Program-made: the position numbers and the translations under genes
Notes under the pieces: generated by a model
The model's input: the letters and a program-made list of their open reading frames with translations, nothing else
Told to the model about the DNA's origin: nothing
The model's database searches: none
In this document: in pieces, positions 55,753 through 64,000 of the stretch
Layout: each line of letters opens with the position of its first letter
How positions within the stretch are numbered: position 1 is the stretch's first letter
From: Hygrocybe punicea
Lineage: Eukaryota > Basidiomycota > Agaricomycetes > Agaricales > Hygrophoraceae
Assembly (NCBI GenBank): GCA_963556145.1
Contig: OY744467.1
Span: 2,542,001 to 2,606,000 of the forward strand
Direction: 5' to 3'
Length of the DNA: 64,000 nucleotides

Positions 55753-58465
55753 CTACATGAAGGGTAACAAAACAACATATTTGGTCCAGGAACTTTTCAA
55801 TTGCATTCATGTCTGCAGATACACAGTATGATTTGAGTGTACAAGTGAGGACAATACCAGATTGATTATAAATGCCCCCAGATAGGCACCAAGCAACTGA
55901 TTGCAATATGGATGCTCTTGTGCAATGTTGTAGTAGATGTGCCTGGGCTGTCATGTGACCCAGTTCACATGGTTGACCTTAGTCAGTAGGCTTCCCAATG
56001 TAATAGATAGTCTCATCCTTCGACATCGACCATTTCCACTCAAGTCCTGCATGAGCACCTGGAGAGATCCCTTGGCACCTCTCCAATGTATGCACCAATT
56101 GATTTCCTACAGGTTGATAGAAGATAAAATCTGAAATATTTCTAGTCCAATTGCCTCAAGCTTATCAAGGCTTCCAATTGGCTGCAGCCCAACCTGGGGA
56201 ATCAAAGAGTGGGAGAATTAGTGATCAGCACTGATCACAATCTCTCACTTCAGCTAGTCATCTCCCATCCATACCAAGCACTTCATCAAAAGGTATTGCT
56301 CAACCATCAAGAAGCTGGCAATTTGTGGCCTGTTAGACATGTCAGTGTTTGGTATGTGCAGACCTGTCAATGAGTGCACCTTGATGGATCATACATCTTC
56401 CTTCAAGGTTCGAATGTCTGTCTTCATGTCCACCACATCCAACTTGATCTTCTGAGCATCAGCCTTGATGGTTGAATATCACTCCTAATTTTCTTCAAGT
56501 TGTTTGTAATAGGATTCAGAAGATCATACATCCAACCAGAAATATCTTAGAATACCTAATCAATTATAGTATGACCCCAAATATAGAAGAACTCACTGGG
56601 ATCCTCATATTCGTGGGCTTGGATGACTCTTGATTCATACAAGTATGCCTCAGCTACATTGCTTTGGTTTGTCTCTTTCATTGAATCTATGGTGAGATTG
56701 AGTGATAAGTCAAGATTAGTTTGTCAAAAGGCTACCTTGAGCAAATTCAACCTCTTTGTGGTAAAGAATGTCATCATAAACATCATCATGGGTGATGTGA
56801 TCACCAGGGACCTGAGGTGGTAGTATGTTGACATTGACATTAGATAATGGCACCAGAGTTGTAACTGGCATGTTGCTGAAGAGTGTTGTTGAAGAGTTGT
56901 TGGCCATGCAAGCTGTATGATGGATTTCACATGTCCATGCATTGTCACACATTGATATGCATGCTGTGTGTCTGAGCTCCAATTGGTGATATTTTACTAT
57001 TTGTATTAGTTAGTTTTGTTATGTACTTATTGTAGCACAACAAGTACAAATAAAGGATTGGATTCCCTTTCATCTCATCTCTAAGAGCTCAAGACCTCCC
57101 TGTTACATTTTTCAACTCCGCAACTCCAATTCCAACTCCGGTACCTGCCATGATGATTCCACATTACCACACCTTCCTTTTTTGTTCCCTTTTATCTTTT
57201 GTCTTCTTTTGGACATCTTGTTTATTTGTTATGGATCGCTTCTGTAGCAGGCTCCGGCAACAATCAACTTAACTAGGAGGTGGTTTCCAGAAGAGAGAAC
57301 AGCAGTTTCATTGTTGCTTATAACTAAGACAACACTGCTAAGAGGAGGGGGGTCAAGGTCTAATGTCATTGCAAGCCATGGGGGTTACCCAAAACAAGAT
57401 GAGTCTGCCCCAAGAACCAGACTAAATGTAAGGAAAGGAAAAGAAGAAAAAGTCTGAACCAACTACAAGAACAGTAGATATAGTGACTGGTCTTGAGGGG
57501 AGGTAAATAGAAGTCCAACCATGAAGCTACAACATGTCCAACTACACCATGTGTTCACCATGAGGCGCACATGAGGCATCCTCATGTCAATGTTCTCACG
57601 ATCCAACTGGAGGCCTGGGTGTCATTGAGGATAGAAGAGGTCCGGATAACTCGGATGATTTGTCATCAGATCATGTGACATGCAGAATTGCCTATTCGGG
57701 GTCTACACTTGCTGTATTGGGCAAGTGCGCAGTCTGGCAAGTGCAATGCACAGTCGGGTCGAAGAGGGGTATCGTCCAGTGTGGGATTGGTGAAGGGAGT
57801 GTCTTGAGGTAGTGTGGATATAGTGGCAAGGTTGGTATGAAAGAAAACAAAGGAATGTATGGAGGAAAAACCAACTAAGACAGTGGGCTAGTCGAGCTCA
57901 GACATGTGAACAGCATAAGCTGTACCAAATGATGATGTTTGTGTCAATGACGTATCGAGGGGCGATGTCTTGTCCTGTGTGTGGAACAATGTGGTCCACC
58001 TGATGTCGGTATTTGTCCAAGAAAGGGTATTGTTGTAAACAAGTGTGGGAGGTATCAAGGTTATGGATGGAAAAGGATAAATGAACATGGGTCCAGGTTT
58101 CGAGTGACAAGCTGTGGGAATAAGACGTTGGGTGCTGCATTGAAGCAATGTCATGTGAACAATACACAATAGGGGTCGGTTCACTGTATTGGGAAGTCGT
58201 ATGGTCTGTGGTCGAAGTCTGAAGGTATGTGCTTCAGTGATGGTCAGATTGGAGGGAACAGTGAGATGTCTTGTGATCAAGGATTGTTCAGGGCATGTGT
58301 GCAGGTGAGGAATGTCATTGGATCATCAGGGAGGATAATGGTAGGCATGGAATATGAAAGCGGAAACCAAATATCCAGGTATGGCAATGTCAATTACGTG
58401 GTGAGATATTGTCGAGGTGGAAGTTGGAAGTATCAATGGCAGAAGGGTTTCGGTACTGATGCCTA
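55753..58465. other. Unassigned AT-rich region
   Basis: About 2.7 kb with only short unsupported frames. The minus frame at 55954-55745 (QSVAWCLSGGIYNQSGI) is broken by element F and looks like an old transposon ORF. The minus frame at 56982-56716 (acidic, Val/Pro-rich) is unrecognised. At 57000-57100 a stretch resembles a terminator or poly(A) region. I see no gene that I can name. Confidence 0.35.
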
Positions 58466-58690
58466 GTGTTGCCGAAGTTCAGTTCGGTCCGGTTCTGACC
58501 CTTTTTGGTGGAATCGCGAACTGAACTTCGGGTCCGGTTTGGCACATGGCCAAACCTGGACCCAGACGGCATCGAACCGTCTTGCCGCATTTGGTCTGGG
58601 TTCAGACACGGTCTGAAACCCAGACCGAGGTGGGCTCCCATGAGCTCCATTCTCCTCGCGAATGGCAGGCACGTATCAATAGATACAGCG
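58466..58690. repeat. Solo hAT-like terminus
   Basis: It starts TAGTGTTGCCGAAGTTCAG, which fits a hAT end, and continues with imperfect inverted GAAGTTCAGTTCG/CGAACTGAACTTCGG and GGTCCGGTT blocks. No matching inverted end or second CTGATGCC was found, so the element is truncated. Confidence 0.5.
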
Positions 58691-58954
58691 CTGCATATTG
58701 CGAGATAGATGGGTGCGGGGGAGCCCTCCGGTGTCCCCAAGGGATGTGGAGGGATGCACACCTTACAGCATATCTTTTCCACAAGACATGGCTCAGCCGA
58801 GATGGACAATTCCCACTCTGAGTGGGCCAGCCAATCTCGGCTGACCAATATCTTTCTCCAGGGGAGATGGCTTGGCCGAGGGGTCTATGTTCTGAGGGAC
58901 ATGAGTTGGCCGAAGCAGGGGCATATATTGGCCAACCGGTCTGAATATTTTGGC

Positions 58955-60060
58955 TGGCCATGGGAGATGGATTGGCCAACCAGGCCAGGTATTTCGGCTC
59001 GCCATGGAACATGGATTGGCCGACCGCACTGGGTATTTCAGCTGGCCATGGAACATGGATTGGCTGACTGCACTGGGTATTTCCACTGGCCATGGGAGGT
59101 GGATTGGCCGACCAGTCTGGGTATTTCGGCTGGCCATGGAACATGGATTGGCCGACCAGGCTAGGTATTTCCACTGGCCATGGGCGGTGGATTGGCCGAC
59201 TGGGCCAGGTATTTTGGCTGGCCATGGAACATGGATTGGCCGACCGCACTGGGTATTTCAGCTGGCCATGGAACATGGATTGGCCGACTGCCCTGGGTAT
59301 TTCGGGTGGCCATGGAATGTGGATTGGCCGACCGGTCTGGGTGTTTTGGTTGGCCATGGAACATGGATTGGCCAATGGGTCTGGGTATTTCGGCTGGCCA
59401 TGGGAGGTGGATTGGCCGACCGGTCTGGGTATTTTGGTTGGCCATGGAACATGGATTGGCCGACTGCCCTGGGTATTTCGGGTGGCCATGGAATGTGGAT
59501 TGGCCGACCAGTCTGGGTATTTCAGTTGGCCATGGAACATGGATTGGCCGATGGGTCTGGGTATTTTAGCTGGCCATGGGAGGTGGATTGGCCGACTGGT
59601 CTGGGTATTTCGGCTGGCCATGGAACATGGATTGGCCAACTGCACTGGGTATTTCCACTGGCCATGGGAGGTGGATTGGCTGATGGGTCTGGGTATTTCA
59701 GCTGGCCATGGAACAAGCATTGGCCCACTTCCCTGGGTATGTCAGCTGGCCATGCACCATGGGTTGGCTGACTAGTCTGGGCATTTCCGCTGGCCATGGA
59801 ACATGGATTGGTCAACCACACTGGGTATTTCCACTGGCCATGGGAGGTGGATTGGCCAACCAGTCTGGGTATTTTGGCTGGCCATGAAAGGTAGATTGGA
59901 CAATGGATCTGGGTATTTCGGCTGGCCATGGAAAATGAATTGGCCAACCACACTGGGTATTTTCACTGGCCATGGGAGGTGGATTGGCCGATTTGTATTG
60001 GTATATTGGCTGGCTATGGTGCATGAGTTGGCCAAATCTCTGGGTATATTAGCTGGCTAT
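58955..60060. repeat. 44-bp minisatellite, about 25 units, with decayed flanks
   Basis: The unit is TGGCCATGGAACATGGATTG followed by GCCGACCGCACTGGGTATTTCAGC (44 bp). Variable positions alternate between CATGGAACATGG and CATGGGAGGTGG and between GGTCTGGG and GCACTGGG. Degenerate units extend to about 58870 on the left and 60460 on the right. The unit has no stop in any frame on most copies, so frames of up to about 370 codons are open on both strands; as 44 is not a multiple of 3 the protein repeat would be 44 residues per three units. I treat this as satellite DNA, not a gene. Confidence 0.9.
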
Positions 60061-60460
60061 AGAACTTTAGTTAGCTGAAGTGGGTGGGTACACAGGCTGG
60101 CCCTAGGAAGGACATTGGCTAATGTTAGGGATATTCCAGTTATACATGGAACACAAATTGACAACAGTTTGTGGTATATTGGGCTCGCCATAGGACATAG
60201 TAATCATAGGTTGGCCAATCCTCGTTAGTATATTGGCCGATCACACATGGGTCACTTGCCCCTTTGAGTCTTTTGGCTGCTCATGCGACATGGGTTGGCC
60301 AATATTATGGATACATCAGCTGCCCATGGGGTTAGCCTACACTAGGAATACATTGGCTGGTCATGGGACATGAGTTAGCTGATCCTATCAAGTATTTGGT
60401 TGGCTGTGGGCCATGGAGTGGCCGGCCTGAGATTCATTGGCCAGCCATCATATGGTTGGC

Positions 60461-60918
60461 TGACAATCTGACTTAAGGTTTGGTTGAGGCCGATAACATT
60501 CAATACATTTATTCTAAGCCAGTCACAGCTTAACACTACAACAAGTACTGCTACTGTGAATTCACAAACACATCTGAAAGGACCAAAAGCAAGACCCCCA
60601 AGCCATTCAGTCTTGATCTCAAAGGAGGCTCTTCTCCTTCTTGATCAAGACTGACTGACAAAGAAAACACTACCAAAATCTTTGCAAACACATAACCAAA
60701 AATATGTTGACATAAACACTCATATCAGCCACACTAAGAACATTACCTGGTCTCAATGTCACTAATGGGAGGCTTACAAATAATAATGAGGTTTACCTGG
60801 TCAAATTTCAATGATGCCACCAGGCCCACTGTGACTACCAGTAGCTTGCCCGGCAAGGGAATCAGGGGGGTTCACCTGCTCTTTCATTCTTGGAGGCCTG
60901 TACAGTGGCAAGCAGTAC
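60461..60918. other. Spacer without recognised features
   Basis: It lies between the minisatellite tail and hAT G and ends with the first AGCAGTAC duplication (60911-60918). A GACTGAATGG/CTTGATCAAGACTGACTG stretch near 60605-60660 contains a short inverted repeat. No gene is seen. Confidence 0.4.
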
Positions 60919-62957
60919 TAGGGTATAGCACGGGTTCGGGTAAACCCGCGGTTTTTGGGCCGCGGGTTTCTCAGGTACGGGTACGGTGTCCCAATTTGGC
61001 AACCCGTGCACTACCGCACACCCTTACCCGCGGTAGACGGGTATCCACGGGTTAGCACAGAGGGCCCCAATGGGCCCCACAGGTAAGTTTTTTTTTACTT
61101 TTAATTCATTTATCTAACATATCTAATAACTAAGTTATACCCAAACCGCCGCCACCACCACCACTACCACCACCAACCAACAACAACAACAACAACAACA
61201 TGGCGATGAAGGGAAACGGCTGGGAGGGTGGTGCGTCCACTTACCAGCACAGGTACGTGCCCCGATTCTTTCACCACTGACATCGGCTAACCCCCTGCCT
61301 TCGAGTCCACACCTCGCAAACGACGTTGACGCGTCAGTCAATGCGTCAACGCGTGTTCGCGAGGTCCCCAGCATGAAAACACGCTGTAGAGGGTTGACGT
61401 CCCTCTGAGTCCGTATCATCGATATATCACGAATCCGGACCAACCCGATGCCGCCATTCGACTTGCATTCGAACCCGACGTAACCCGACGTGACGTGACG
61501 TGACATGACCCGACGTGACCGACGTAACCCGACGTATGCCGCTTCGTCACAGCCGCTCTCAGACCAAATCCGGCAGCCTCAAACGCCTCGGAGTTCCAAT
61601 TCCAGGAGATGGATCTTTTCGGACTCAATCCCCGACTTCGGATTTACTTTATTTATGCATCCCATCGTCCTTTCGGAGATATGTAGGACTTTCTAGATCT
61701 TTTCCTTGCATATTCGTTTTCCCCTCCATTTCCTGTCTTCGTTGCTTTGCAACCCCCCTTTCCACATCCCCATTCCAACCTTTCTTTGTAGCTTACCATC
61801 GGCCGAAGTAGACATGTCCGAAAGTAGATTACTGTTTCCTGTACTATAAAAACGGTCCCCGACGACCGTACAAAATAACATACCATTAGTCCCCGTTTCC
61901 CTTTAGTCAGAATCACCTTTTAATCCCTTCAAATGCTCGTCCATGTAGATCCTTAGCTTTTTATAGTCCACTTCGTCGTCTTTATCGTTGTTTCCGTATA
62001 TTTGTTCATCGTTTCCGACCCGACCCAACCCGACCCGCCGTACCCGACATCGTCGGCATCGTCGGGTTCTTTATTATTTATCCGTTTTCACTCCGTTCAT
62101 CGCCGGCTTCGTCGTTATTAGTCCAGTTTTACGCGGCGGCTTTATTTTTACTTACATTCCTTTACTTTTACTACTATTCCCGACACTGACTTATCCACAG
62201 TCACTTCTACGCTGACTACCCCTTGGTTAGGATCATATTTCTTTATATAGTTCCGAAGCCACACAGAACCCGCATCTACAACGCATGAAGACTTCGCGAA
62301 AGCACGGTGACGCGTCAACTGACGTGTCAACATCGTTAATGAAGTCGCCAGCACCAAACTACGAACAAAGACCGTGCAAAGACAAATGAAGACCTCACGA
62401 AGACAAATGAAGACCTCGTGAAGACAAACGAAGACCTCGCGAAGATGAACGAAGACCTCGCGAAGACACAATGGCCCCACAGATGCCTCATACTCCAACG
62501 GCACCCCAGAACACGCCGCGAGTGCCCCCACAGACCTCAAACTAATCACCTCGCGAAAACGGGCTGACGCATCAACTGATGCGCAGACGTTGTTCGCGAG
62601 GTATCTGGCCCGTGAAACGACGACGACGGCGATGACTTCCACTGCCAACTGGCAGCAGCAAGGTGATGACGACGGTGGTGGAGCGGGGAGGATGGCAGTG
62701 GGACAAGACGACGGAACCAGCCCAGCCCAGCCCCACAAATGCGAACCGTCGCGTCAATTGACGTGTACGTTTCATTTGTGGGCTTGAGGAGCTCGCTGCC
62801 GCTGTCGTCGACACTACCCGCATGGCCACACGGGCAACCACCACACCCGCGTCCGACCGCGGGTAATGCAGACCCGCACCCATCACGGGTACGGTGTCTG
62901 CGGGTACGGGTACGGTGTCCGGCCTGGCAACCCGCGGGTCACCCGTGCTACACCCTA
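60919..62957. mobile_element. Non-autonomous hAT G, TSD AGCAGTAC
   Basis: The left end TAGGGTATAGCACGGGTTCG matches the inverse right end TAGGGTGTAGCACGGGTGAC. AGCAGTAC flanks it at 60911-60918 and 62958-62965. The 2,039 bp hold no transposase. Contents in order: CGGGT-rich subterminal block, an intron-like segment (61083-61134), CCACCA/ACA tracts, a promoter-like block shared with 30-31 kb (61398-62290, with ACTATAAAAA at about 61845), tandem GAAGACCTCGCGAAGACAAA units at 62380-62470, repeated TTGACGCGTCA motifs, and the GATGAC/CAACTGGCAGCAG module shared with D1 and D2 (about 62620-62690). Confidence 0.9.
61083..61134 (+). other. Intron-like segment in hAT G (52 nt)
   Basis: CAG|GTAAGT donor, T-rich body, branch-like TATCTAACAT and acceptor AACTAAG. 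Confidence 0.55.
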
Positions 62958-63095
62958 AGCAGTACTTTCTGGGGGCCAGACACCAACAGTTGGCACGCAA
63001 AGATGCCACAATATTCATTCAAGTTGAATAGCTCAGTTCAAAAAAAGACACTGTCAGTAATGGGATAATACACATTAATCTCTCATTTGCATGCT

Positions 63096-63467
63096 AACAC
63101 AGGAGAGGATTTTTTGCCATCAAAGAATATTGCGATCTCCACTCAAATATTGACATTATTTTTGTTGTTATTATAAGTCCGAAAAATGTTGTAAAAAGTA
63201 AGGTTAGTATTCACACCAAAGATAGTGCAGCAAAATTTTAGATTATTTACTCTCCAGATGTTCAGGCACAAAGCCACATGCCTGAATGTCTGGAGACCAA
63301 ATAGTTTAAAATTTTGCCTGCACTGTCTTCAGTGTGAATACTACTTTTAGATAACCTTATTGTTTACAACCTTTTCAGACTTATGATAACAACACAAATA
63401 ATTTCAATATTTAAGTGGATATCGCAATATTCTTTGATGGCAAAAATCCTCATCTGTCTCCTGTGAA
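63096..63467. repeat. Foldback element 3
   Basis: Arms beginning CACAGGAGAGGATTTTTTGCC and, inverted from the right, CACAGGAGACAGATGAGG meet near 63274 around the short loop between TTCAGGCA and TGCCTGAA. Arms are about 180 bp with small indels. No target duplication was clear. Confidence 0.85.
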
Positions 63468-63495
63468 ACATAACAAAGAACATACCACAGTAATA

Positions 63496-63998
63496 AAGTA
63501 GTCTGTGAAGTGATGAATATGAGGGAGGAAATCACATACCAGTTAAGACAATAACACTCCAGAATCTCTGGTTATTGCCTGGTACAATAACCAAGGATCC
63601 TGTAGTGTCACCAAAGGTGGTAGTAGTAGTTGTGAGGTAAGAAGAAAATAACCATGTTTTGATGGTCTTGTACTTATTTGTTCATGTGACTTAACATGTT
63701 TGTTGATCACATGTCACAAAGTGTGATGTCACGTTGGGCCGTCCAAACGTTACATCACACTTGTGACATGTGATCAACAAACACGTTAAGTCACATGAAC
63801 AAATAAGTACAAGCCTATCAAACACGGTTGAGATTTTCTCCTTACCTCACAACCACCACTACCACTTTTGATGACACTACAGGATCCTTGGTTATTGTAC
63901 CGGGCAACAACCAGAGATTCTGTAGTGTCATAGTCTTAACTGGTAGGTGATTTCCTCAGGCTTTGTTGCTGATGTCTGTTCACTTCACAGGACTACTT
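63496..63998. repeat. Foldback element 4, reaching the right edge
   Basis: Arms of about 235 bp (GTAGTCTGTGAAGTG... and its inverse at 63980-63998) meet near 63745, at GTGATGTCACGTTGGGCC. Inside each arm, TGACACTACAGGATCCTTGG and CCAGAGATTCTGTAGTGTC stretches form further partial repeats. The right tip may lie beyond the window. Confidence 0.8.
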
Positions 63999-64000
63999 GA

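Noticed and set aside
58602..59775. Long open frames (up to 372 codons) on both strands over the 44-bp repeat
   Set aside because: They follow from a stop-poor tandem unit whose length is not a multiple of 3; all frames are open and no known domain appears.
58870..60460. CRISPR-like array
   Set aside because: The units are directly tandem with no unique spacers, and the DNA is eukaryotic.

Overview
The window is fungal nuclear DNA, almost certainly from a mushroom-forming basidiomycete (Agaricomycetes). The host genes are cut by many 47-62 nt GT-AG introns, the protein sequences have Agaricomycete character (a Pleurotus-type I9 proteinase inhibitor, a wax-synthase-like protein), and the mobile elements are typical of that class: Plavaka, DIRS-like, hAT and Ty1/copia. 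Exon joins were made by eye from splice sites and reading phase.

Region 1 (1-8 kb) is a compact, gene-dense host island: the 3' end of a wax-synthase-like acyltransferase (+), a Ser/Thr kinase (-), an intact ten-exon DNA-3-methyladenine glycosylase (-), a 75-aa I9 inhibitor (+) and a 451-aa protein of unknown function (-). One further host gene, a type II phosphatidylinositol 4-kinase (LSB6/PI4K2-like, -), lies alone at 37.1-40.1 kb.

Everything else is a transposon field. 8.9-13.6 kb holds a decayed DIRS-like retroelement (-). 13.7-17.7 kb is a hAT element with an 8-bp target duplication and a 201-bp perfect-palindrome hAT MITE inside it. 18.4-23.5 kb is a DIRS-like element (+) with open gag, RT/RNase H and tyrosine recombinase genes, the first two read through introns. 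24.6-28.5 kb holds a foldback repeat and a second full-length hAT. 29.6-35.1 kb is a broken hAT transposase interrupted by a non-autonomous hAT (D1). 35.5-36.9 and 40.3-41.1 kb are two related foldbacks on either side of the PI4K gene. 41.7-50.1 kb holds two divergent unknown genes, one with a second copy (D2) of that hAT in its intron, and a Plavaka transposase. 50.4-54.7 kb is a deleted copia element split by another hAT (E). 55.1-55.7 kb is a small hAT-like element (F). 58.9-60.1 kb is a 44-bp minisatellite. 60.9-63.0 kb is hAT G. 63.1-64.0 kb holds two more foldbacks.

The most interesting signals are: (i) non-autonomous hATs of three TIR families that share an internal module and each carry a canonical 47-52-nt intron-like segment; (ii) an intact 161-aa gene whose 59-nt intron was expanded to 1,988 nt by one of them; (iii) a TA-flanked MITE whose empty site survives in the other arm of a palindrome; (iv) loss of catalytic residues and gain of stops by changes of CpG-deamination type; (v) spliceosomal introns in a DIRS-like retroelement. 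No tRNA, rRNA, CRISPR or prokaryotic features were seen.
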